From Actinomycetes bacterium (GTDB lineage: Bacteria; Actinomycetota; Thermoleophilia; RBG-16-64-13): DNA of 6,752 bases. Each line of letters starts with the position of its first letter. Position 1 is the first letter of the stretch. A program made the translations under genes and the position numbers. The notes below the pieces were generated by a model. That model had not been told where the DNA came from. It saw nothing but the letters and a program-made list of their open reading frames with translations, and searched no databases. Location: positions 1 to 6,752 of the forward strand of contig JAKAHF010000127.1 in assembly GCA_021815245.1 (NCBI GenBank), in the 5' to 3' direction. Positions 1 through 5,850 of the stretch are shown here, in pieces.

Positions 1-232
1 CCGATACGAAGGCCCCAGAGGAGGGCCGGGTATGCGCGAAATGCTCGCGCCCACTTCCGCCATCGCGGGTATGGGCCTGGACAGCACCGTCGCGCTGATT
101 ACGGACGGGCGGTTCTCCGGCGCTTCTCGCGGCGCGGCAATCGGGCACGTTTCGCCGGAAGCGGCAAGCGGTGGAAACATCGCGCTGATTCAGTCTGGCG
201 ATATCGTCGATATCGACATCCCGGCAGGCAAG
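1..232 (+). pseudogene. ilvD: Dihydroxy-acid dehydratase C-terminal fragment, truncated at the fusion point
   Basis: IlvD dehydrates 2,3-dihydroxy acids to 2-keto acids in isoleucine/valine synthesis, using an Fe-S cluster. Visible here are the [11 protein letters not shown] block, the active-site-region motif [11 protein letters not shown] (the catalytic serine lies in this segment in characterised enzymes), [11 protein letters not shown], and the GDIVDIDIP strand that normally leads into the last 45-50 residues (typically a VLxSxEEL-like helix and a basic C-terminal tail). That tail is missing and is replaced by deacetylase sequence. The 5' part, including the Fe-S cysteines, lies beyond the left edge. 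It is called a fragment because the family's C-terminus is absent, not because of any frameshift. Confidence 0.75.
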
Positions 233-958
233 TCACCGGTGGTGATCACGTTCGACGATTCCAGCCCCGGACAGTACCGCATCCTCGATGACGGTAGCGT
301 CGATCCTGACTCGGCAGTGGGCATCCTTCAGGCGGCGGTGGCGGACGGCGACTGGGCCCCTCGGGCGACCTTCTTCCCGTTGATCGACGTCCAACCCAAG
401 GAACGCAAGATATTCGGCCAGGACGACAAGAAACAGGAGAAGCTGGTCAACCTCGTTCATTGGGGATACGAGATCGGCAGCCACACGGTCACCCATCTCA
501 ACCTCAATACAGCATCCAAGCAGGAGGCTACGAAGCAGCTGGCGCAGTCGAAATCGATCCTGGAGGACTTGATCGGCGGCGGGTACGAGCTTACCAGCCT
601 TTCCGTGCCTTTCGGCGAGTACCCATCATCTGACAGTCTGATCGCCAGCGGCGAGTACACTCCAAGCTCCGAGGGGGCAAAGAGCGTCCCCTACGCGTAC
701 AACGCTGCCGTTTCGGTCAAGGGCGAGCCCTGCCCATCACCCTTCTCGACCGCGTTCGACCCACTGCACATACCCCGCGTGCGTGGCAGTGACTGGGCAG
801 AGCCCAAGCTGAGCACGGTGCTGCAGAAACTCAAGAACAACCCACAGCTTCGCTATGTCTCCGATGGTGATCCGACAACAGTGTCGGCTCCAAAGGAAGT
901 CGATGAGGCGTTGGGCAGCATCCTTGAAGACCTCGGGCGGCCGGTCATCCGCTACTGA
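2..958 (+). CDS. In-frame fusion: IlvD C-terminal fragment joined to a NodB-type polysaccharide deacetylase domain (5' partial)
   Basis: The frame is open to the left edge: codons from position 2 read [14 protein letters not shown], a conserved dihydroxy-acid dehydratase block, so the ATG at 32 is internal. IlvD similarity runs through [11 protein letters not shown] to DIDIPAGK near base 232. There the sequence changes, without losing frame, into a carbohydrate-esterase-4-like domain. Numbered from the ATG at 32, it has the metal-binding Asp motif TFDDS (73-77), the metal-ligand pair H151/H155 in HTVTH, and PFGEYP (193-198). The family removes acyl groups from cell-wall or surface glycans and normally acts outside the membrane. 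Here any signal peptide is replaced by IlvD sequence, so a secreted, active enzyme is unlikely from this frame. Domain identities are firm. Whether the joined gene exists in a cell is uncertain. It converges on the minus-strand zinc-ribbon gene, with 71 bases between the stops. Confidence 0.8.
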   Translation, partial: RYEGPRGGPGMREMLAPTSAIAGMGLDSTVALITDGRFSGASRGAAIGHVSPEAASGGNIALIQSGDIVDIDIPAGKSPVVITFDDSSPGQYRILDDGSVDPDSAVGILQAAVADGDWAPRATFFPLIDVQPKERKIFGQDDKKQEKLVNLVHWGYEIGSHTVTHLNLNTASKQEATKQLAQSKSILEDLIGGGYELTSLSVPFGEYPSSDSLIASGEYTPSSEGAKSVPYAYNAAVSVKGEPCPSPFSTAFDPLHIPRVRGSDWAEPKLSTVLQKLKNNPQLRYVSDGDPTTVSAPKEVDEALGSILEDLGRPVIRY

Positions 959-1029
959 GAACGGAATACCCGCCGGCCAACGCCGGACCCCGCGATATCC
1001 GCAGGTCGTTGGGCTCGCGCCAGCGGGTT

Positions 1030-1269
1030 CTAGCCGGCCTTCTCCTCGAGCGAAACCGCCTTCAGTGTGACTGAGTCCCCGTGCCTCTCGACGATCGACG
1101 TACCGCCGCATAGACCGCACGCCACTCGTGAGCCGTCTTGCACATCGGAACCGAGGCGAAGGCCGACGTTGCAGTGCGGGCAACGGGCGTCGACGTCGAG
1201 TTCATGCCCCTGCAGGGCTACCTTCTCACCCACGAGCTCCCAAAGTGGGTCGTACTTCTTGTTGCCCAC
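1030..1269 (-). CDS. Small zinc-ribbon protein, function unknown
   Basis: A 79-residue protein with two CxxC knuckles, C30-P-H-C33 and C51-G-L-C54, separated by 17 residues. This is the spacing expected of a single zinc ribbon. It lacks a signal peptide and membrane segment. The N-terminus (VGNKKYDPLWELVGEK) contains a YDPLW motif, and the C-terminus is a short strand/helix (SVTLKAVSLEE). The start is GTG at 1269, preceded by GGAGG with a 4-base gap (1278-1274). A longer frame upstream would run through the tRNA gene and is rejected. The gene starts 37 bases past the tRNA 3' end, so it is probably co-transcribed with the tRNA and released by tRNA processing. Small zinc ribbons often bind nucleic acid or protein, but nothing here identifies the partner. 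Confidence 0.7.
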   Translation of the reverse strand: MGNKKYDPLWELVGEKVALQGHELDVDARCPHCNVGLRLGSDVQDGSRVACGLCGGTSIVERHGDSVTLKAVSLEEKAG

Positions 1270-1306
1270 AGCACCTCCCGAACGAGTTGCGCTGAAATCA
1301 ACAGAA

Positions 1307-1379
1307 TGCCCACGGCAGGATTCGAACCTGCGACACCTGGCTCCGGAGGCCAGTGCTCTATCCCCTGAGCTACGTGGGC
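1307..1379 (-). tRNA. tRNA-Arg (anticodon CCG), CCA not encoded
   Basis: The reverse complement folds into a complete 73-base cloverleaf. The acceptor stem is GCCCACG/CGTGGGC with discriminator A. The D stem is GCTC/GAGC with loop AGGGGATA. The anticodon stem is CTGGC/GCCAG around loop CTCCGGA, giving anticodon CCG, which reads CGG. The variable loop is GTGTC, and the T stem is GCAGG/CCTGC with loop TTCGAAT. All stems pair perfectly. After the discriminator the DNA reads TTCTGT, so CCA must be added after 3' trimming. The gene starts 14 bases after the rnz stop and ends 37 bases before the zinc-ribbon start. Confidence 0.97.
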
Positions 1380-1392
1380 CGAACGACGCGCC

Positions 1393-1398
1393 ATTATA
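1393..1398 (-). promoter_or_regulatory. Candidate -10 element (TATAAT) for tRNA-Arg
   Basis: A perfect TATAAT on the minus strand overlaps the last codon and stop of rnz (GTA TAA T). It ends 13 bases before the tRNA 5' end, so initiation about 7 bases downstream would give a leader of roughly 6 bases. Such an AT-rich hexamer stands out in this GC-rich DNA. No convincing -35 is seen at 16-18 bases (AGGTGT at 17), nor a TGn extension, so the call is tentative. Confidence 0.4.
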
Positions 1399-2329
1399 CC
1401 CGTTCGAGACGCGCGACACCTTTCTCGGGATATGGCACGACGAGTGTATCGAAATCGCGGGGAAGAATGGTGTCGGCGAAGATGGACCGGGCTTCGTCGC
1501 GCAGTTCTCGCCACGAGTTGCGCGAGCTGATGTGCGTGAGCGCCAAGAGCCCAACGCCTGCCGCACGCGCGACCTCAGCGGCCTCCGCGGCCGTCGAGTG
1601 ACCCGTCTCGAGGGCCCGATCGAGTTCCGATGACCCGAAGGTGGAGTCATGCACGAGCACAGAGCCGCCCGTCGCGAGTTCGATGACACCGGGACAGGGC
1701 CTCGTGTCGCCGGTGACCACGATCGTGCGACCGAGCCGCGACCCCTCCATGACATCCTCGGGGCGAACCTCGCGTCCCTCTCCGTTCTGAACCGTCTCGC
1801 CACGCTGAAGACGACCGAAGTCGGGCCCCGGCTTGATGCCGAGCTCGACGGCCCGGTCGGGATGAAAGACCCCAGGGCGAGTCTTCTCCTCAAGACACCA
1901 GGCCAGTCCCGGCAGACTGTGCTCGTTTGCGGCCGTCTTCAACCAATAGTCTTCGGTCTCGAGAACGGTGCACTCACCGACTTCTTCGACCAAGAAGGGA
2001 AAACGCGGCCTGCCGATGAGACGCTCGGCATCTCTCATCAGCTCATAGAGGCCGCTCGGGCCGAACAGCACGAGGGGCTCCTCACGGCCGAGCAGGCTGT
2101 ACGTCTTGAGTAGCCCAGGCAGTCCGAGATAGTGATCTCCGTGCAAGTGCGTGAGAAGGATCATGTTGATGCGGGCCAGTCCTACGGAACGCATCAACTG
2201 TCGCTGTGTGCCCTCTCCACAGTCGATGCGGATCCGCTCTCCCCCTCGAATCAGCAAGGCCGCCGGCGAGCCTCGGTCGACGGTGGGAGTGGCGCCCGCG
2301 GTGCCGAGAAAGACGAGTTGCAGATCCAA
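1394..2329 (-). CDS. rnz: Ribonuclease Z (tRNA 3' endonuclease)
   Basis: A 311-residue metallo-beta-lactamase-fold endonuclease that cuts tRNA precursors just after the discriminator base so CCA can be added. Numbered from the chosen TTG start, the two-zinc site is complete: H61-L-H63-G-D65-H66, H137 (NEHSLPG), D208 (GDTRP), H244 (GHSTAAEAAEVA) and H266 (LTHISSRN). The N-terminal strand LDLQLVFLGTAGATPT aligns with the usual family N-terminus, and KPGPDFGRLQRGE near 170 matches the family's glycine-proline region. Length is normal. The frame extends 55 codons upstream, but that stretch lies in the preceding gene, so TTG at 2329 is preferred. Its ribosome site is weak, and translation may be coupled to the upstream gene, whose stop is 11 bases before. 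Confidence 0.95.
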   Translation of the reverse strand: MDLQLVFLGTAGATPTVDRGSPAALLIRGGERIRIDCGEGTQRQLMRSVGLARINMILLTHLHGDHYLGLPGLLKTYSLLGREEPLVLFGPSGLYELMRDAERLIGRPRFPFLVEEVGECTVLETEDYWLKTAANEHSLPGLAWCLEEKTRPGVFHPDRAVELGIKPGPDFGRLQRGETVQNGEGREVRPEDVMEGSRLGRTIVVTGDTRPCPGVIELATGGSVLVHDSTFGSSELDRALETGHSTAAEAAEVARAAGVGLLALTHISSRNSWRELRDEARSIFADTILPRDFDTLVVPYPEKGVARLERV

Positions 2330-2340
2330 GGGAATTCTGG

Positions 2341-2880
2341 CTAGCCCAGTGGGACGTCGCGTTCGCCGGGGGGTGGCGCCGTCAGTCTGATGGAGTCGTC
2401 GCCGGTGCCGGATTTCTCGTGGAAGAAGGTCGGATTGCAGCACTGCGAACCGATCGTGGAGGGATCGTACGCCTGCTCGATCTTCACGAAACACTGAGGG
2501 CGAGGGGCGTGCGCCAACCGAACGGCACCATACGGGTCGGTCGTCTTCACTCGTCGCCGCCGCTGGCCGCGTCGCGCCAACCGGCCCTTCGTGGTCGAGC
2601 CCCGAGCTCCGGCGTCTTGTCGGTTCTGCTCCGCGACTTCGAGTCCCTCAGAGAAGACGGCCAGATCGAATTCAGCCGCGAACACCTTGCCGAGGCACCC
2701 GAAATACACGGTGTCGTCATCCTCATAGGCGTAAACGTACTCGCAGTTCGACTTCAAGCAGTGCCAGGGATAGACCACGCGCTCACAGATGACGTCGCAT
2801 TCCCTGCATTCCAGCCTCATGCGATGGCGTCTGTTGCGCCAGCGGGTTCTCTGGCCGGTCTGATCGTCTACTGCGCTCAT
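2341..2880 (-). CDS. Cysteine-rich protein of unknown family
   Basis: I do not recognise this 179-residue protein. It has nine cysteines: C25xxC28, C32, C41, C46 and C62 in a compact N-terminal half (CRECDVIC, WHCLKSNCEYVY, VYFGCLGKVF), then C130 and the pair C147-C148 near the C-terminus. A very basic linker (about 94-112, with RRGQRRRR) separates the halves. The spacing suggests one or two metal sites. No signal peptide or membrane segment is evident. Start choice: ATG at 2880 lacks a clear Shine-Dalgarno but sits 7 bases after a TATACT box, as in leaderless genes; ATG at 2820 (residue 21) is the alternative. It begins 24 bases after the PilX-like gene stops and ends 11 bases before rnz starts, so it may be the last gene of the pilin unit or the first of the rnz unit. 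Confidence 0.72.
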   Translation of the reverse strand: MSAVDDQTGQRTRWRNRRHRMRLECRECDVICERVVYPWHCLKSNCEYVYAYEDDDTVYFGCLGKVFAAEFDLAVFSEGLEVAEQNRQDAGARGSTTKGRLARRGQRRRRVKTTDPYGAVRLAHAPRPQCFVKIEQAYDPSTIGSQCCNPTFFHEKSGTGDDSIRLTAPPPGERDVPLG

Positions 2881-2887
2881 GTCTTTG

Positions 2888-2893
2888 AGTATA
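2888..2893 (-). promoter_or_regulatory. Candidate -10 box (TATACT) of a leaderless promoter
   Basis: TATACT on the minus strand ends 7 bases before the ATG at 2880, so a normal initiation distance would place the transcript start at or next to the A of the ATG. That is the arrangement of leaderless genes, common in actinobacteria, and it fits the absence of a Shine-Dalgarno close to this ATG. No good -35 hexamer is visible at the expected distance. Confidence 0.35.
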
Positions 2894-2904
2894 CCTTCGT
2901 CGAC

Positions 2905-3942
2905 TCACTCCGTGCCCTCGCGCCATGTACCCGGCACCAACCGGGTCCTCGCGAGTGAGCGGTCGCAGGCCCAACGAAGGAGCGGTCGTCGAAATACGAC
3001 CTGTCCGCTGGAGCCGAGCTCCACACTCCCCGAAGCAACGACAGCCCCGTGTAGGTTGGTGCCATCCAAGCGCACGGAGCCCCCGTCAACGGCCAGTACA
3101 CCATACAGATCGCCCATGCCGCCGGCATCGAGGCCGGCGCCCCCTGTCACCACCACTAGAACCGGCATCTCGGGAATATGACCGGCAGCATCACAAGCGC
3201 CGAAAGCTTCGAACTCGTCCTGGTCCGTGAGGAGTTCCTCTAGCGATATCCACTGCCCGCGTCCACCTGTCACCAGGACCCCTCCCGGTCCCCGAGCGAC
3301 GCCCGCCACTCCGCGTGCTTCCTGATTCGGTTCCGCCTGCCACTCAACGAATCGAGACCAACCTCTATCCAGGCGCCACTCGTCCCACAGTTGGTGGATC
3401 GTGCAGTCTTCGACCCCGACCGGCTCCTCGGGAAGCTCTCGCAAGAACACGTCCAGGACGGCAGGCTGCGTTTCATCGTCACGGCGTAGCCACGCGATAG
3501 TCCTCCCCGGGGCCGCGCTCAAGGATCTCGCGACTACCGCCGCCATAGGCAGATCGATCCCGTCACGCCCTCGCTCGACCTGAGCCGAGGCCACCCGTCG
3601 CGATACGGCGGCATCCTGGCGCACTTCAACCAGCATCACGGTCTCGCTGCCTTCGATCCGCCGCACCGCCCCCTCCGCCGGAACCCCCTTGGTCTCGAGG
3701 GGCTGCCAATCACTCTGCCCCCATGACAGCAGCGTCTTCTCTCGCAAAGCGGCCAACGCCGTGTCCCTCTCGGAAGAGCGCTGCCGGCCCGAGCGCTCGT
3801 CCTCGACCATATGCTGAGCACACACCGACACGACGGCCAACGCCTGGACGAGCAGCGCCAAACCGAGGCACACCATGACCGTCAACAGCAGAACCGACCC
3901 TTTCTGCCGGTGGAGGGCCTCAGGGTTGTCGGGCGCCTTCAT
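2905..3942 (-). CDS. PilX-like type IV pilus minor component with C-terminal glycine-rich beta domain
   Basis: A 345-residue protein starting with a short basic leader (HRQKG), then a single hydrophobic segment, SVLLLTVMVCLGLALLVQ and beyond (16-42), in the position of a pilin N-terminal helix. If cleaved after G15, position +5 is leucine, not the usual glutamate. The large soluble region ends in a glycine-rich stretch (about 255-325: VVVTGGAGLDAGG, DLYGVLAVDGG, LHGAVVASG) that looks like stacked short beta strands, as in C-terminal domains of some PilX-like proteins. Fourth in the minor-pilin run, its ATG overlaps the PilW-like stop as ATGA, with GGAG 7 bases before the ATG. PilX-type proteins help prime or cap the pilus. 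Assignment rests on position, the N-terminal segment and the C-terminal pattern, so PilX-like is an inference. Confidence 0.75.
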   Translation of the reverse strand: MKAPDNPEALHRQKGSVLLLTVMVCLGLALLVQALAVVSVCAQHMVEDERSGRQRSSERDTALAALREKTLLSWGQSDWQPLETKGVPAEGAVRRIEGSETVMLVEVRQDAAVSRRVASAQVERGRDGIDLPMAAVVARSLSAAPGRTIAWLRRDDETQPAVLDVFLRELPEEPVGVEDCTIHQLWDEWRLDRGWSRFVEWQAEPNQEARGVAGVARGPGGVLVTGGRGQWISLEELLTDQDEFEAFGACDAAGHIPEMPVLVVVTGGAGLDAGGMGDLYGVLAVDGGSVRLDGTNLHGAVVASGSVELGSSGQVVFRRPLLRWACDRSLARTRLVPGTWREGTE

Positions 3943-4550
3943 CGTCCTACTCCGGCGATCGTGTGGGCAGCAACTTCCCCCGCTAGAGTACCGCCGGGCC
4001 CCGCGATATCCATCGCCACGTGCGTCAATCGGTCAAGGGCCGACTTCGCTACCGGCTGATCGAGTCTCCGACCCCCGGCGTAGTAGACGAACTCGCTGAG
4101 CGGTGAAACGTCACTCATCATGGTCTTGCTATCGACATAGCCCGAGTGAGTCCACACGGCCGGTCGTGCCTGAGGACACGTTCTCCAGCGCCGCATGAGG
4201 CCGGTCTTGGTTATCTCCCACTCGACGACCAGAGGCACTGCAGCGTCATCTTTGCCACGCACGAGGAGCACAACCTGGGTCGGTGACGCATCGAGGAGTG
4301 CACCCCCGATTCGGAACGGGCAACCAGCCGCGCTTGCTTGGCGCATGTCGCGTTCGAAACGCGCCACCGCGACGCGCGACTGCGCGAACCACACGACCTG
4401 GTCGATCTGCGCGTCGCCCACTCTCATCCACGATAGCCACACCGGGGCTAGAGCCAGCGCTACGCTGACGGCCATGGCCACGCCCACCATGAGCTCGATG
4501 ACAGTGAAGCCCCGTCGGCCACCCTCTCTAGAAATAGAGATCGAGAGCAC
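3939..4550 (-). CDS. PilW-like minor pilin (prepilin N-terminal methylation motif)
   Basis: A 203-residue prepilin. The leader MLSISISREGGRRG ends at G14, followed by FTVIELMVG with phenylalanine at +1 and glutamate at +5, then a hydrophobic helix (15-40) with a helix-bending proline at 37. This is a class III signal cut and N-methylated by prepilin peptidase; the protein would then sit in the inner membrane until incorporated. FERDMRQAS (69-77) followed by a beta-rich domain is typical of PilW/GspJ-like minor pilins, which join the initiation/tip complex. Start GTG at 4550 has AGGAGG only 3 bases upstream, inside the PilV-like gene, which it overlaps by 23 bases. Its stop overlaps the next ATG. 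Two cysteines (C81, C124) could form a disulfide. Confidence 0.88.
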   Translation of the reverse strand: MLSISISREGGRRGFTVIELMVGVAMAVSVALALAPVWLSWMRVGDAQIDQVVWFAQSRVAVARFERDMRQASAAGCPFRIGGALLDASPTQVVLLVRGKDDAAVPLVVEWEITKTGLMRRWRTCPQARPAVWTHSGYVDSKTMMSDVSPLSEFVYYAGGRRLDQPVAKSALDRLTHVAMDIAGPGGTLAGEVAAHTIAGVGR

Positions 4551-5262
4551 GAGCCTCCTCTCCCATGAACGACTGTGGAATCGCGTTCAACCGCACCTCG
4601 AGCGCCCCTTCGGTGACGGGGACGAGGTAGAAAGGCAGACCAGTGACGTCGCGACTCGCGGTTGCGGAGCCGCCGGAGACTTCCAGCAGCGGATTCGAGA
4701 CACTGCCCACGTGAACGACCACGGCCGCCGGGTAGAGCGCCCCGCCCTCAGAGAAGTGGGCGGGCGCCAGGGACCTGGCGCCGCCTTCGAGCATGGCGGG
4801 CACGATCGTGTGCCACGCTGGTCCCCATGTCTGCCCGCCGAGGCGGACCCTCGCAACCAGCTCTGCACCCTCCCTGCCGCCCAGGTGGCCGACGTCGGCG
4901 GAGAGCGAGCCGTCGCCAAGAGGCTGCAACGTGGCAATGAGCCACCCGTCGGTCCAGAGACCCACCACCGCACCCGACAGAGGATCGGCATCGACAAGTA
5001 GATCCAGTCTTTGGCCGGGCCGCCAAGCCCCCCCGACGATTCTCGGGCCCCACGACCAAGCCGCCGCGTTGGAGTCCAGGCAAGCGAAGGGCGAAAGCGC
5101 CTCGCCGTTGCTCACGATCTCACGGGAGCGGTCACGCGCCGTCTGCGCGCTCATCGACAGCGGCCCCAAGGCTATCGACACGAGGACGAGGGCAACCAGC
5201 ACCTCTATGAGAATCGAGCCATCGACCGTTCTTCTGCGGCAAAGGCAGCTACGGCGCCTCAT
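4528..5262 (-). CDS. PilV-like minor pilin (prepilin N-terminal methylation motif)
   Basis: A 244-residue prepilin with basic leader MRRRSCLCRRRTVDG, processing site G15/S16, and glutamate at +5 in SILIEVLVALVLVSIAL. The LIEVLVALVL pattern is the hallmark of PilV/GspI-like minor pilins. The remainder is a long, mostly beta soluble domain, bigger than a typical GspI, with WGPRIVGGAW and a tryptophan-rich middle; its adhesin or structural role is not evident. Mature cysteine content is low (C60). ATG at 5262 overlaps the FimT-like stop as ATGA and has GAGG 7 bases upstream, so translation is probably coupled. Serine rather than phenylalanine at +1 is unusual but tolerated in minor pilins. Confidence 0.85.
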   Translation of the reverse strand: MRRRSCLCRRRTVDGSILIEVLVALVLVSIALGPLSMSAQTARDRSREIVSNGEALSPFACLDSNAAAWSWGPRIVGGAWRPGQRLDLLVDADPLSGAVVGLWTDGWLIATLQPLGDGSLSADVGHLGGREGAELVARVRLGGQTWGPAWHTIVPAMLEGGARSLAPAHFSEGGALYPAAVVVHVGSVSNPLLEVSGGSATASRDVTGLPFYLVPVTEGALEVRLNAIPQSFMGEEARALDLYF

Positions 5263-5753
5263 CGCTCGGCCTCGCTGAGGTCGCGCACCGTGAGTCCGCT
5301 TTCAGGTCGCACCACGACCCTGTACCGGTCACCGTCAGATCCGAAGTACAAGGAGCCACCGCTGTCGGGCGAGGCCAGAGGACCTCCGAATGAGACGGTT
5401 GCACCGTTACCTGCCACCCAGCGCCGAACGTTGCTGGTCACCGGCACCGCCGGGAGGCGAGCGCCAAGGCCTCTCCCAACCAGATCGAGATCGTGAAGCA
5501 ACACCACAGAGCCGTCGGTCTCATAGACCAGCTCCGTCTTGCCTCCGTGCCACAAGGCCCCGATCTGCGCCCAGGCCACACCCGCTTGCCAGCCTTGCGC
5601 GGCCCCCTTGGCCTCGCGCACGGCCAAAGCACGAGCCCCCTCCAAGCACCCGACGACCGCGCAGATGCTCAGCAGACTCAGGACGAACAACATCTCGAGC
5701 AGGCTGAAACCGCTCGAGACCGTGCGACTCGATGTGTTGAATGCGGGTTCCAT
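5259..5753 (-). CDS. FimT/GspH-like minor pilin
   Basis: A 164-residue prepilin. Leader MEPAFNTSSRTVSSG is cut before F16; FSLLEMLFVLSLLS has glutamate at +5 and forms the hydrophobic N-terminal helix. The soluble part is beta-rich (TELVYETDGSVVLLHD, GATVSFGG, SLYFGSDGDRYRVVV, ending in GLTVRDL), the pattern of GspH/FimT-like proteins: a phosphate-like exposed strand series closing with a GxxxV strand. It opens the coupled set of four minor pilins, the set that in type IV pili primes assembly and sits near the tip. The ATG at 5753 follows AGGGG with only a 2-base gap, and the site lies in a small inverted repeat, so initiation may be inefficient, as suits a low-abundance subunit. Confidence 0.87.
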   Translation of the reverse strand: MEPAFNTSSRTVSSGFSLLEMLFVLSLLSICAVVGCLEGARALAVREAKGAAQGWQAGVAWAQIGALWHGGKTELVYETDGSVVLLHDLDLVGRGLGARLPAVPVTSNVRRWVAGNGATVSFGGPLASPDSGGSLYFGSDGDRYRVVVRPESGLTVRDLSEAER

Positions 5754-5766
5754 AGCCCCTAGGCTA
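5753..5766 (-). promoter_or_regulatory. Inverted repeat covering the FimT-like ribosome binding site
   Basis: On the minus strand, TAGCC-TAGG-GGCTA forms a 5-bp stem with a 4-base loop. It contains the AGGGG Shine-Dalgarno-like sequence, and its last base is the A of the ATG. It could mask the ribosome site and lower translation of the minor-pilin block relative to the pilin. The stem is short, so the regulatory role is inferred. Confidence 0.35.
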
Positions 5767-5788
5767 CGAGAACCCGCCGGTGTCCGAG

Positions 5789-5809
5789 AACCTACTTTGG
5801 TCCTAGGTT
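5789..5809 (-). repeat. Inverted repeat in the spacer after the pilin gene
   Basis: AACCTA and TAGGTT flank a 9-base loop (5795-5803). The first arm sits in the palindrome CCTAGG (5802-5807), which recurs at 5758-5763. An 8-base direct repeat, CGAGAACC on the plus strand, lies at 5767-5774 and 5785-5792, an 18-base period. No T-run follows, so this is not a classic terminator. It could be an mRNA-stabilising or attenuating structure between the pilin and minor-pilin genes, or a protein-binding site. Confidence 0.3.
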
Positions 5810-5850
5810 GGCGATCCCCTTAGTTCTGCTCTTCCGCGTGATCGTCGCGC

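Noticed and set aside
934..958. The fused frame ends in RPVIRY, echoing the IRYEG block of IlvD at the left edge
   Set aside because: The codons differ (CGCTAC versus CGATAC) and no further similarity follows, so it looks like chance rather than a repeat.
973..986. Possible bidirectional terminator (CCGGC-CAAC-GCCGG) between the converging genes
   Set aside because: Only a 5-bp stem with no T-run on either strand; the position is plausible but the signal is too weak to call.
1067..1633. Plus-strand open frame of 188 codons
   Set aside because: It runs antisense through the zinc-ribbon gene, the tRNA and the end of rnz, so it cannot be a normal conserved protein.
1270..1893. N-terminal extension of the zinc-ribbon frame
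   Set aside because: The extension translates the tRNA gene and the rnz coding region in another frame; the GTG at 1269 with GGAGG is a better start.
2206..2958. Long plus-strand open frame (250 codons)
   Set aside because: It lies opposite the cysteine-rich gene and the rnz N-terminus, has no recognisable motif, and is the kind of antisense frame expected in high-GC DNA.
4195..5001. Plus-strand open frame of 268 codons
   Set aside because: Antisense shadow of the PilW- and PilV-like genes, low complexity and arginine/proline-rich, with no motif.
5753..5850. c-di-GMP (GEMM) riboswitch in the pilin spacer
   Set aside because: None of the conserved GEMM core strings or the tetraloop/receptor pattern can be found on the minus strand.
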